A stretch of 64,000 nucleotides of DNA, from positions 4,278,001 through 4,342,000 of the forward strand of contig OZ253953.1 in the NCBI GenBank assembly GCA_965267335.1, given 5' to 3'. This stretch comes from G965267335 sp965267335 (GTDB lineage Bacteria; Bacteroidota; Bacteroidia; Cytophagales; JAAEPT01). The position numbers and the translations under genes are program-made. Position 1 is the stretch's first letter; the number at the start of each line of letters is the position of its first letter. This document shows, in pieces, positions 44,032-52,856 of the stretch. Under the pieces are notes generated by a model that was not told the origin of the DNA, ran no database searches, and saw nothing but the letters and a program-made list of their open reading frames with translations.

Positions 44032-45492
44032 TTATTGGAAAGAGGTAACTACCTGAATCAACCAGTCTGACTTAAAGAATAAGATCAGAACAGGAACTAG
44101 TAACAAAGTTATGAATAATTTGTGGCCGATACCAACCTGCATTTCATTTATGTTAACATTAGATTTCTTCAGATACATGAAATACGGTAGTCGGAAGTAG
44201 TAGAATAGTGCTATAACCGCGTTTAAAAGACCTAAAATAAATAACCAGTCTAGTAATGAACTTTCTCCAATATTATTATAAAGTGAAGCAAAAATTAAAA
44301 ACTTACCCCAAAACCCTCCAGTCGGTGGCAACCCAATCAGAGAGACCAATGCTACCACTAACAGTACTCCGATAAGTGCCATTGATTTACCGTATCCCTT
44401 GAAGTCGGATATTCTTTCTCCAATAGTATCCTCAAAAGCATAGGCAAAATAGAACAAGGTATAATTGGCAAAGAGATAAACAACGGAATAGAAAATAAAC
44501 ACTTCCATTGAAGCACCCGCGACAATAACTACCAACAGGAATCCGGAATGGGCTATAGAAGAGTATCCCATCATCCGCTTAAGATTGTCCTGCTTCAGGG
44601 CTCCCAGATTTCCGACAAACATTGTTGCCAATGATATTCCAGCAAGGATGGTACCCATATCTTCGCCTATAAGATTTTGGGCCATTCGGGAAAAGGCCAT
44701 CAAAAAGCTTACCGCAGCAATTTTTGGTGCGGTCGATAAAAACGCAATAAACGGTGTATAGCCTGCCTGATATACATCAGGTGTCCAGATATGAAAAGGC
44801 GCAGCCGATGCTTTAAATAATAGTCCCCCTAAAAACAAAATAATCCCAATGGTATAATAAGGCATATTTGCTGAAAAGGATGCAATAGCCTCAACACCAT
44901 AAAGCATTGACATACCGTATAGCATAACTCCGGAAGCAAAGGCACCGAACAATAAATACTTTAGTGCTGCCTCAGTACTGTTATTTTTCATCCTTAAGGC
45001 CACCAGGATATAACTCGAAATCGAAACGATCTCGATTGCGATATACACAACCATTAAATTATTGGCCATAACCATAAAATTCAGACCGATGAGTAGTGCG
45101 AAGAGTACGGAAAAATACTCCATTGGCTCCCGCTCTTTTTTATTGATGTTAATGGCTGGAAACAATAGAGTCAGAAAAGCACACACCAAGAAGAGCATTT
45201 TCAGAATAACCGTGTCGGAAGTAAAAACTATACTACCGTTAAAGAAACTTGCTGTCATCCTCGGCTCAAGCAGGACCAATTCTATAGTTGTCACCGCAGC
45301 AGTACTGATAATTCCAATCAACGCCAGTGCTCTGCCAATTTCAGTTTGCTTTCCTTTGGTAAGCACATCGAAAATCAATAACACAACAAAAAAACCTGCA
45401 AGCAGAATTTCAGGAAGAATACCATTAACACCACTTGTAACCTTTGCTGACAGGTCCGAATTCGTTATCGCTATTTGTTCAATATTAAACAT
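44032..45492 (-). CDS. nuoN: NADH-quinone oxidoreductase subunit N
   Basis: A 486-residue antiporter-like membrane subunit of complex I (ND2). About 14 membrane segments; the conserved Glu/Lys residues of the proton channel lie in EYFSVLFALLIGLNFMVMANNLMVVYIAIEIVSISSYIL and GLLFKASAAPFHIWTPDVYQAG. It works in the plasma membrane as the last of the three antiporter-like subunits. Its ATG overlaps the nuoM stop by one base, so it is translationally coupled. Confidence 0.95.
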   Translation of the reverse strand: MFNIEQIAITNSDLSAKVTSGVNGILPEILLAGFFVVLLIFDVLTKGKQTEIGRALALIGIISTAAVTTIELVLLEPRMTASFFNGSIVFTSDTVILKMLFLVCAFLTLLFPAININKKEREPMEYFSVLFALLIGLNFMVMANNLMVVYIAIEIVSISSYILVALRMKNNSTEAALKYLLFGAFASGVMLYGMSMLYGVEAIASFSANMPYYTIGIILFLGGLLFKASAAPFHIWTPDVYQAGYTPFIAFLSTAPKIAAVSFLMAFSRMAQNLIGEDMGTILAGISLATMFVGNLGALKQDNLKRMMGYSSIAHSGFLLVVIVAGASMEVFIFYSVVYLFANYTLFYFAYAFEDTIGERISDFKGYGKSMALIGVLLVVALVSLIGLPPTGGFWGKFLIFASLYNNIGESSLLDWLFILGLLNAVIALFYYFRLPYFMYLKKSNVNINEMQVGIGHKLFITLLLVPVLILFFKSDWLIQVVTSFQ

Positions 45493-47186
45493 TATCCACC
45501 GATCAACAATTGAATGGATGCCGATATCTTATCTAATACAAGCGAAGGCATCAGACCAAATAACAAGGTCAGCAACGCAAGTGGTATCAGCATAATATAC
45601 TCTCTTGCCGTTAAGTCTTTAATCTTGTCTGTCAAGGATTCATTTCGAAGCCAGAACTTACCAAAGAACATTCTTTGTAGGGCCCACAGATAATAAGCCG
45701 CTCCTATCACCACTCCAAATACAGCAAGTACGGTCATCCACTTGGGTATGACAGCCGAAGAAAAGCCACCTATGAAAATGAAAATCTCTCCAATAAAACC
45801 TGAAAATCCTGGTAAACCTAGTGATGCAAAAAATGCCACGGTTACAAAGGCCGTATAATAAGGCATTTTTGCAGCCAGTCCCTTATAATTTTCGATCGTT
45901 CTATCATGGGTGCGATCATAAATAACACCAGCTGCAATGAACAACATTGATGAAATAATACCGTGACTAAACATTTGAAAAATAGCACCGGTGGTTCCCT
46001 CAATTGTTCCGGCCGCCAGACCGAGCAGCACAAAACCCATATGAGATACCGAAGAATATGCTATTAGCTTTTTCAAGTCCCTTTGCGCTAAAGCATTATA
46101 AGCTCCGTAAAGAATCGCAATCACTCCAAAACAGGCAATCATCCAACTGTTGTCTGCTGCCTCCGATGGAAAAATTTCATAACCCACCCTGATAAGTCCG
46201 TAACCACCTACTTTCAATAATATACCTGCCAACACTACTGAAATAGGAGTTGGTGCCTCAACGTGCGCATCAGGAAGCCAGGTATGGAACGGAACGGCTG
46301 GAAGCTTAATTGCAAAACCAAACAACACCAAAATAAAGGTAAATGTCCGCGCATTACATCCAAGAATTGTACTCCCTGATTCCGGGCTCAGCAGTGAACC
46401 AGGCAAATAATTTGCATCATGTGACAGATGCACCATATTGAAAGTATGCACAATATCCTCACTTCGAATTCCGATACCATTGGATGTACTTTGCAACAAC
46501 TGCTGTACGCTATCGATAATATCCTTTGAAACTGCTTCACCAGCAGGAACCAAACCAATATTATAAGCCGTTTGAACAGGATCTACAGCAGAAACGTGGA
46601 GCAAAATCATAGCTACCAGAATACAAACTGAACCGGCCAGCGTATAGAGAAAAAACTTAATCGATGCATATTCCCTCCTTGGACCACCCCACATACCAAT
46701 GAGGAAATACATTGGCAGCAGCATAAACTCAAAGAACAGGAAGAACAGGAACAAGTCCAATGCTACGAAACAGCCAACAACCGCAGTACTCAAGAGCAGA
46801 TATAATAAGGTATAGCTCTTTGTTCTTTCCTTAATGGACCAGGATGCAATCGAACCGATAAACATGACAAACGATGCCAAAAGTACCAGACTAATGCTTA
46901 TACCATCGACCCCAAGAAAATACTCTACATTAATCTTTCCGAAGCTCCCCAAATCCATGGATATCCAGCTGCATTGTTCAACAAACTGATAGGTATCAAG
47001 TTCAGTCACCCCAGCCAACGAACCATCAAACTGCCCGTAGATGTATATAGAAAGCAGCAACTGCACAAAAGTGGTAACAGCCGCGATCCATTTGAATATG
47101 CTTTGTTTTTCTTTTGGAATAAAAAACGCCCCGAGCATCACTGCCAGTGGCAAAAAAACCAATATACTTAACCAGTTTCCCTGCAT
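45492..47186 (-). CDS. nuoM: NADH-quinone oxidoreductase subunit M
   Basis: A 564-residue antiporter-like complex I subunit (ND4), longer than E. coli NuoM (~509). Signatures: LFLFFLFFEFMLLPMYFLIGMWGGPRREYASIKFFLYTLAGS and AIKLPAVPFHTWLPDAHVEAPTPISVVLAGILLKVGGYGLIR. The extra length is a soluble loop of about 65 residues (about 190-255, between two membrane segments), as in many Bacteroidota. It is 4 bp from nuoL and overlaps nuoN. Confidence 0.96.
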   Translation of the reverse strand: MQGNWLSILVFLPLAVMLGAFFIPKEKQSIFKWIAAVTTFVQLLLSIYIYGQFDGSLAGVTELDTYQFVEQCSWISMDLGSFGKINVEYFLGVDGISISLVLLASFVMFIGSIASWSIKERTKSYTLLYLLLSTAVVGCFVALDLFLFFLFFEFMLLPMYFLIGMWGGPRREYASIKFFLYTLAGSVCILVAMILLHVSAVDPVQTAYNIGLVPAGEAVSKDIIDSVQQLLQSTSNGIGIRSEDIVHTFNMVHLSHDANYLPGSLLSPESGSTILGCNARTFTFILVLFGFAIKLPAVPFHTWLPDAHVEAPTPISVVLAGILLKVGGYGLIRVGYEIFPSEAADNSWMIACFGVIAILYGAYNALAQRDLKKLIAYSSVSHMGFVLLGLAAGTIEGTTGAIFQMFSHGIISSMLFIAAGVIYDRTHDRTIENYKGLAAKMPYYTAFVTVAFFASLGLPGFSGFIGEIFIFIGGFSSAVIPKWMTVLAVFGVVIGAAYYLWALQRMFFGKFWLRNESLTDKIKDLTAREYIMLIPLALLTLLFGLMPSLVLDKISASIQLLIGG

Positions 47187-47190
47187 CTTT

Positions 47191-49242
47191 TTAAAACAGA
47201 ATAAAGTAAACCACCAAAACCAAAATCAGTCCGGCCCAAAATATATACCCTTGTACACTACCTCCCTGTGCAACTCTCACAGCACTTCCAGAAAAGCTTG
47301 TCACTTTACCAACTAAATTCACAAACCCGTCTACAATATTCTTATCAAACCAGCCTATCATAATCGCGAATATATATTGAAACCGTGCGCAGAAATTAAT
47401 TACCCGATCAATAACCTTCGTGTCTAACCATGAAGTAGCTTGAGCTATCCAATCATTCAATCGCACAAAAGTAGCTTTATAAATTTCATCGAGATACCAA
47501 TTGTTCTCCGAAAGCTTATGCAGGGGAGATTGTTCCTTAAATACAGTATTCTTGAGACCAATCAACGGATTACCAGGTTTGGAATACATGAATATGGCAA
47601 TTATTGACCCCAGTACAGCCAACGTTGCTGAAACAATTGACATCAAGTGGCCGGAATGATTTACCTCACCATGTTCAAACTTTTCAATGAACCAGGAAGC
47701 ATGCGGATCGAGTGGATTCAATGAAAACACAAACCCTATTGAAAGAATGGCCAATATCACTACCGGAATCCTCATAAACAATGGTGTCTCAATCACATCC
47801 TTGAGTCCGCCTTTAAATTCCTCATAGACCTTCGACAGTTTAAACTCACCAAAGAAAACCATCATAATTTGTCGCCCCATGTATAGTGCGGTCAGAAACG
47901 CAGAAAGCAGTGCAATTACCGGAACAACAAATGATAGACCTCCATTCATCTTGGCCCATTCCCATGACGAAGCAATAATAGCATCCTTGGAAAGGAATCC
48001 CGAGAAAAAAGGCAATCCGGCAAGCGCCATAGCCGAAATAAGATAGGTTGCGAAGGTCACAGGCATTCTTTTTCGAAGGCCTCCCATCAGCCTCATGTCC
48101 TGATGATCAAACTTGGTGCTTACACCTCTCTTATGATAAGTCTCTTCCATTTGGTGCATCGAATGGATAACTGCACCGGCAGACAAGAATAAACAAGCTT
48201 TAAAAAAGGCGTGAGTTAATAGGTGAAACATTGCAGCAGATGATGCTCCAACACCAATTCCAATGAACATATAGCCTAATTGTGAAATGGTAGAAAAAGC
48301 CAAAACACGCTTAATATCGTTCTGGGTCAATGCGGTAAATGCCGCCATAAAAGCAGTAACAGTACCGATACCAGCAATGATCATCATAATGTTTTCTGGC
48401 GCCAAAAACATGGTACGTGCGAGTAAATATACTCCTGCCGCCACCATCGTGGCCGCATGGATTAATGCAGAAACCGGAGTTGGGCCTTCCATGGCATTGG
48501 GTAACCAAACCGAAAGTGGAAACTGAGCGGATTTACCAATTGCCCCTAACAAGATTCCGAGTGCAGCACCTGCATGCAACCAATAATTTTCAGACTGTAC
48601 TATAGTTGTTTGTGCTTGCCTCACGACATCTATATTAAAATCCTGATAGATGAAATAAATGCAAAGTAGTCCGATGATAAAGCCAGCATCCCCAATCCTG
48701 TTCACTATGAAAGCCTTTTTACTTGCATAAGCAGCTTCCTCCTTATTAAACCAAAAACCGATCAATAAGTAGCTCGACAATCCTACCAACTCCCAGAAGA
48801 TGAATATTGTGAACAGGCTATCCATCAAAACGATCCCTAACATTGAGAAAGTAAATAATCCCAGGTAAGCAAAGTACTTTTCGAAGTTCCGGTCACCTCT
48901 AAGGTATTCTATGGAGAATAGGTGCACCAGAAACGACACCAGAGTGACGATCAACAGCATCATTGCGGATAATTGATCGACTTTGATACCGACTTCAAAT
49001 GTATATTCTCCAAGACCAAACCACTGCACAGAACTCTTGTAACTTTCTCCGGAAGGCCATACTTCAGTAAATATTAGAATTGCCAGAATCAAATCAACTA
49101 ACATCAATGCTGCAGCTGTGTATCCACGATACTTATGGATAATTCTGCCGAAGAGGATCAGGAACCAGAACGTGAAGAATGGAATCAGGAGGACCAAAAG
49201 GGCCTTACTCGTAATTGCACTATTTATTTCAAGCAATGTCAA
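47191..49242 (-). CDS. nuoL: NADH-quinone oxidoreductase subunit L
   Basis: A 683-residue antiporter-like complex I subunit (ND5), the distal one with the long lateral helix. Signatures: FIFWELVGLSSYLLIGFWFNKEEAAYASKKAFIVNRIGDAGF, AQFPLSVWLPNAMEGPTPVSALIHAATMVAAGVYLLAR and LSTISQLGYMFIGIGVGA-like sequence. The C-terminal region with several amphipathic helices (residues about 560-683) corresponds to the lateral helix and anchor. It overlaps nuoK by 4 bp. Confidence 0.96.
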   Translation of the reverse strand: MTLLEINSAITSKALLVLLIPFFTFWFLILFGRIIHKYRGYTAAALMLVDLILAILIFTEVWPSGESYKSSVQWFGLGEYTFEVGIKVDQLSAMMLLIVTLVSFLVHLFSIEYLRGDRNFEKYFAYLGLFTFSMLGIVLMDSLFTIFIFWELVGLSSYLLIGFWFNKEEAAYASKKAFIVNRIGDAGFIIGLLCIYFIYQDFNIDVVRQAQTTIVQSENYWLHAGAALGILLGAIGKSAQFPLSVWLPNAMEGPTPVSALIHAATMVAAGVYLLARTMFLAPENIMMIIAGIGTVTAFMAAFTALTQNDIKRVLAFSTISQLGYMFIGIGVGASSAAMFHLLTHAFFKACLFLSAGAVIHSMHQMEETYHKRGVSTKFDHQDMRLMGGLRKRMPVTFATYLISAMALAGLPFFSGFLSKDAIIASSWEWAKMNGGLSFVVPVIALLSAFLTALYMGRQIMMVFFGEFKLSKVYEEFKGGLKDVIETPLFMRIPVVILAILSIGFVFSLNPLDPHASWFIEKFEHGEVNHSGHLMSIVSATLAVLGSIIAIFMYSKPGNPLIGLKNTVFKEQSPLHKLSENNWYLDEIYKATFVRLNDWIAQATSWLDTKVIDRVINFCARFQYIFAIMIGWFDKNIVDGFVNLVGKVTSFSGSAVRVAQGGSVQGYIFWAGLILVLVVYFILF

Positions 49243-49547
49243 GAGTCCTTGATTTTATTCAATTGATCCAAATTAGTGGTATTGTATTGCCTTACCGCTT
49301 TGATTACAATGGCTAGAGCCACAGCTGCCTCACAAGCCGCAATTACAATGACAAAGAGCGAAAACATTCTGCCCAAATTACCTGGTTGCCCATATTTATC
49401 AAAGGCTACCAAATTTATATTTGCTGCATTCAAAATCAATTCAATGCCCATCAATACTACAATGACATTTCTCTTTGTGATCACGATAACAACGCCAATC
49501 ACAAATAAAATCGCACTCAATATAAGATAGTGACTTAATGGTATCAT
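49239..49547 (-). CDS. nuoK: NADH-quinone oxidoreductase subunit K
   Basis: A 102-residue complex I subunit (ND4L) with three membrane segments. The two conserved membrane Glu residues are visible in VLMGIELILNAANINLVAF and IVIAACEAAVALAIVI. It overlaps nuoJ upstream (ATGA) and nuoL downstream, each by 4 bp. Confidence 0.96.
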   Translation of the reverse strand: MIPLSHYLILSAILFVIGVVIVITKRNVIVVLMGIELILNAANINLVAFDKYGQPGNLGRMFSLFVIVIAACEAAVALAIVIKAVRQYNTTNLDQLNKIKDS

Positions 49548-50074
49548 TCACTCGCCTCCTTTCCTGTGGCCATTGCAATTTTTGCAGCTCCTATCAATGC
49601 TACTAGCAGGAGTATGGCGATTAGTTCAAACGGTAAGACAAACGTAGTCATAAGACTAATACCAATTTCAGCCACATAATTTTGACTCTCCATACTACCC
49701 ACCATTGCAGGCCCGGCATCAATACCCCATTGATTTAATATTGCCCAAACAACTAGGCTAATTAACCCCGCACCAATAAGTGCCCCGGCAAGAACATTTC
49801 TGGTTTCGGATATTACACCTATTTGCTTCTGTGTTCGTTTAGATAGCATCACCCCAAAAATTATCAAAATCAACACTCCTCCGGCATATATGACTATCTG
49901 TGTTACGGCCAGAAACTCTGCATTTACAAAAACAAAAATTGCCGCAACCCCCAGCAAACTGAAAAGCAACCCTGCCGCTGCGTAGATCACGTTTTTAGTG
50001 AATAGTATGAGCAAGGCGGAGATTACAGTAATCGCTGCAAAGAAGTAGAATAATATGGTAAAGAGAGAGTTCAA
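49544..50074 (-). CDS. nuoJ: NADH-quinone oxidoreductase subunit J
   Basis: A 176-residue complex I subunit (ND6) with five membrane segments. Conserved region: KNVIYAAAGLLFSLLGVAAIFVFVNAEFLAVTQIVIYAGGVLILIIFGVMLS. It follows the inserted four-helix-bundle gene rather than nuoI, the usual neighbour, and overlaps nuoK by 4 bp. Confidence 0.95.
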   Translation of the reverse strand: MNSLFTILFYFFAAITVISALLILFTKNVIYAAAGLLFSLLGVAAIFVFVNAEFLAVTQIVIYAGGVLILIIFGVMLSKRTQKQIGVISETRNVLAGALIGAGLISLVVWAILNQWGIDAGPAMVGSMESQNYVAEIGISLMTTFVLPFELIAILLLVALIGAAKIAMATGKEASE

Positions 50075-50097
50075 ATTGAATCTTAAATGACAAATAT

Positions 50098-50109
50098 TAA
50101 ATGTTAAAT
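50098..50109. repeat. Left inverted repeat flanking the four-helix-bundle gene
   Basis: TTAAATGTTAAA, the exact reverse complement of TTTAACATTTAA at 50575-50586 on the other side of the gene. AT-rich, so some of the match could be chance. Confidence 0.5.
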
Positions 50110-50553
50110 TTTAATTTTCTGAATTGTGAATTTCTCATTACTCTGGTCTTTTCTAATCATTTTATTCTGAATCGTAGTCACACTTTTTTTAAAGATCGCT
50201 ACTAGTTCTTTACTCTCCGCCAAAGCCTCAACAATCACTTCTTCAGACACCAACCGTTTTCTTGAAATGATCATCAGATTAACCTTTGTTTCATTCAACT
50301 CTTTCAAAACTAACTTCAATTTATGAGCGAAGTCTTTTTGAGATTCTGCATGTAAAGTTTCCGCATAGTTCAAGGCAGGTGATGTTCCTGACCTTATCAG
50401 CTGGTTTCCTAATATATTTCCAGTTTGAGTCTTTGGTAGTTTTTCACCAACATCAATTACAACGCATGCAAAATCAATTAACCTTTGCTCAAGGTTATAT
50501 GACTTGGTCGGTTCTTCAACCAACATATCATTATAATCGATGACGTCTTCCAC
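50104..50553 (-). CDS. Four-helix-bundle protein inserted in the complex I operon
   Basis: A 149-residue member of the four-helix-bundle (S23-type) family. The core reads YNLEQRLIDFACVVIDVGEKLPKTQTGNILGNQLIRSGTSPALNYAETLHAESQKDFAHKLKLVLKELNETKVNLMIISR, matching the variant in which the family's SxxANxxE stretch reads RSGTSPALNYAEA-like sequence. The GTG start at 50553 is used; ATG 50526 is possible. It lies between nuoI and nuoJ, which are normally adjacent, and is flanked by 12-bp inverted repeats. It is unrelated to any complex I subunit and its C-terminal tail is Lys-rich (NKMIRKDQSNEKFTIQKIKI). Probably co-transcribed with nuo; a mobile origin is inference. Confidence 0.85.
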   Translation of the reverse strand: MEDVIDYNDMLVEEPTKSYNLEQRLIDFACVVIDVGEKLPKTQTGNILGNQLIRSGTSPALNYAETLHAESQKDFAHKLKLVLKELNETKVNLMIISRKRLVSEEVIVEALAESKELVAIFKKSVTTIQNKMIRKDQSNEKFTIQKIKI

Positions 50554-50574
50554 TTTAATATTTATTATTTAAAC

Positions 50575-50586
50575 TTTAACATTTAA
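50575..50586. repeat. Right inverted repeat flanking the four-helix-bundle gene
   Basis: TTTAACATTTAA, reverse complement of the element at 50098-50109. It overlaps the nuoI stop codon by four bases (TTAA at 50583-50586), so the end of nuoI lies within the repeat. Confidence 0.5.
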
Positions 50587-51557
50587 ACTTCTTCACCCCC
50601 CTCATCCTTCGGTTTCTCTTTTCCCTCCGAAGTCTTATCAGAGGAAGGCTTTTTAATGACTGGCTTAATCACCGGTTTTGGCTTCGTCTGGTCACCTGCA
50701 TCTTTTGGCAAATCTGCTTTTTTCTTAATCACAGGTTTTATAACCGGTTTTGGCTTTGCATCTTTCGGGGCTTCACCCTTATTGCTTTCTTCCTTCTTTT
50801 TGATGACCGGCTTAGCTACTGCCTTTTTCTCCTCTTGCTTTTCATCCCCTGGTGAATCCGTTTTTCCTGTTTTCAGTCCGGCAATCTTAGGCTTGAATAC
50901 AGGCTTAGGTTTACCACCTGAAATTTTAGGTGAAGGAGTAGCTGATTTTGTTTCCGATGATTCACCTGACTTCTGTGCCTTCAACCTGGCTTTCTCCTCC
51001 ATGGCCTTGTCATAATCAGCTTGTTTTTCCTGGGCCTGTTCCGGAGTCATGTCAGAGAATTTATAGTTCATGTCTCTGATATCAAACTCACTGTAATCAT
51101 AAGTTTTTGTCATGGTCAGACACTCGGTAGGGCATACCGTTGTGCAAAGACCACAATAGCAACATTTGGCCATATCGATGTCAAATTTTGCTGCGTATAA
51201 ACGTACCGATGAACCATCCGATGTCTTTCGTATTTCTTCAGTCGATTTTACAGGTTCAATATCGATACAATTGACCGGACATACCTTTGCGCATTTGTCA
51301 CATACTATGCAGTCGTCAATTTCATTATGCAAGCGATAGCGACCATTATCAGGAACCGGGATTGACTCATGAGGATATTGTAGCGTAACAATTCCGCTCT
51401 GTTGACTAAAGTAGTTGTCATCAGCAGCACCTATAGACTTTCTTCTCTTCTTGAAAACTGACTGAAAAAAATGTTTTACAGTCACTGAGAAGCCACCTGA
51501 AAGTGTTTTGATACCTTCCGCTACATTACCCCAATATGTGTTATTTGCTCCTTTCAA
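50583..51557 (-). CDS. nuoI: NADH-quinone oxidoreductase subunit I with long Lys/Pro-rich C-terminal tail
   Basis: A 324-residue complex I subunit carrying two [4Fe-4S] clusters (N6a/N6b): CIVCDKCAKVCPVNC and CCYCGLCTTVCPTEC. Typical NuoI is about 160-180 residues. Here the cluster domain ends near residue 165, a helical stretch follows (MTPEQAQEKQADYDKAMEEKARLKAQ), and the last ~125 residues are a low-complexity tail with repeated KPKPVIKPVIKK-like blocks. The tail should lie in the cytoplasm; its purpose is unknown. Cys pattern and neighbours leave no doubt about subunit identity. Confidence 0.95.
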   Translation of the reverse strand: MKGANNTYWGNVAEGIKTLSGGFSVTVKHFFQSVFKKRRKSIGAADDNYFSQQSGIVTLQYPHESIPVPDNGRYRLHNEIDDCIVCDKCAKVCPVNCIDIEPVKSTEEIRKTSDGSSVRLYAAKFDIDMAKCCYCGLCTTVCPTECLTMTKTYDYSEFDIRDMNYKFSDMTPEQAQEKQADYDKAMEEKARLKAQKSGESSETKSATPSPKISGGKPKPVFKPKIAGLKTGKTDSPGDEKQEEKKAVAKPVIKKKEESNKGEAPKDAKPKPVIKPVIKKKADLPKDAGDQTKPKPVIKPVIKKPSSDKTSEGKEKPKDEGGEEV

Positions 51558-51579
51558 ATTGTACGTACTACTGTATACT

Positions 51580-52689
51580 TCAAATCATTAGCATTCTCCA
51601 CACTCCTGCTCCTAAAACAATGATCAATGCTGCAGGCGTTAAAACCTTCCAGCATAAATATAATAATTGATCGACCCTTAATCTGGGGTAAGCCCAACGG
51701 ACCCATATTTGTAATGAAACCCAGGTTAAGGATTTTAATAACAACCAAAATATTCCCCATGCTATACCTGACCACTCACCATAAGTTCCTGTAGTCCAAT
51801 CTGCCAATCGTGCGCCACCTATATTCGGCAATGGAGTATTCCACCCACCCAAAAAGAGTGTAACACCCAGCATGGCTACCAGTAACATCATAGCATACTC
51901 ACCCAACATTATAATTGACCAACGAAACCCAGAATACTCTGTTTGAAAACCAGCGATCAATTCAGATTCAGCTTCCGGAAGATCAAAAGGAGCCCGGTTT
52001 GACTCAGCCAATGTTGCAATAAAGAATATGGGCAAACCAATCAACAACAGTGGATACCTGAAAATATTCCAGGTAGTAATTCCCCCCACTTCTGTTACGT
52101 CCATATTCCATGCTTTCACACCAAGAAAATAGTTCGCCTGCAAATATTTTTCGTTCACTACATCGTGATTAATGAGTATACCTTGCTGTTTATTGATTTC
52201 ATTTAGGTCCAAGGTTTGACAAATCATGATTACTGCAAGAACTAATAGAGTGACGGGCACCTCATATGAGATGACTTGAGCCACAGCTCTCATGGCCCCC
52301 AAAACTGAATACTTATTATTGGAAGCCCATCCGGCCAATAGCATCCCAACCACATCCAGCGAAATAATAGCAAGTAAATAGAATACTCCTACACCCGTTG
52401 CCGAACCCATTAAACCTGGAGCGAACGGCATCACAGCAAAACCTGCAAATATTGAGACAAAAATCAATACGGGAGCTCCCAAAAAAACCCACTTATCTGC
52501 AGCGCTCGGGACAATCTGTTCTTTTTGAATTAACTTAATGACATCGGCAAGTGTCTGAATGATTCCTTTGGGACCAACCTCCATCGGCCCCAGTCTATCC
52601 TGAATGAAAGCAGAGAGCTTCCTTTCTACATATACCACAACAATCGTATATGCAATCAGAAATGGCAATATAAAAAACAGTGCGTACAC
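51580..52689 (-). CDS. nuoH: NADH-quinone oxidoreductase subunit H
   Basis: A 369-residue complex I subunit (ND1) that forms much of the quinone chamber. Signatures: VVYVERKLSAFIQDRLGPMEVGPKGIIQTLADVIKLIQKE, ALWASNNKYSVLGAMRAVAQVISYEVP-like sequence, AESNRAPFDLPEAESELIAGFQTEYSGFRW. It is longer than E. coli NuoH (325) because of a soluble loop at about 175-225 (LNEINKQQGILINHDVV...). First nuo gene of this cluster; nuoG or nuoA-F are not present upstream within the window. Confidence 0.96.
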   Translation of the reverse strand: MYALFFILPFLIAYTIVVVYVERKLSAFIQDRLGPMEVGPKGIIQTLADVIKLIQKEQIVPSAADKWVFLGAPVLIFVSIFAGFAVMPFAPGLMGSATGVGVFYLLAIISLDVVGMLLAGWASNNKYSVLGAMRAVAQVISYEVPVTLLVLAVIMICQTLDLNEINKQQGILINHDVVNEKYLQANYFLGVKAWNMDVTEVGGITTWNIFRYPLLLIGLPIFFIATLAESNRAPFDLPEAESELIAGFQTEYSGFRWSIIMLGEYAMMLLVAMLGVTLFLGGWNTPLPNIGGARLADWTTGTYGEWSGIAWGIFWLLLKSLTWVSLQIWVRWAYPRLRVDQLLYLCWKVLTPAALIIVLGAGVWRMLMI

Positions 52690-52856
52690 CCTAAAACCAA
52701 ATATTATTTGGTTGAAATTGAATATTCAACTACAAAACAAATTATTTTTCTGTCAAAAACCTATTTTGTAAAATTTTATTTCGTTCAGAAGTTACTTGTT
52801 CTTGATTAGCCACAAAGGTAGTCCTTTCATGGGACGATTCATTGAAATCAACCAAA

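Noticed and set aside
45062..45595. 177-codon antisense frame opposite nuoN/nuoM.
   Set aside because: Lies entirely on the opposite strand of well-supported complex I genes and lacks similarity.
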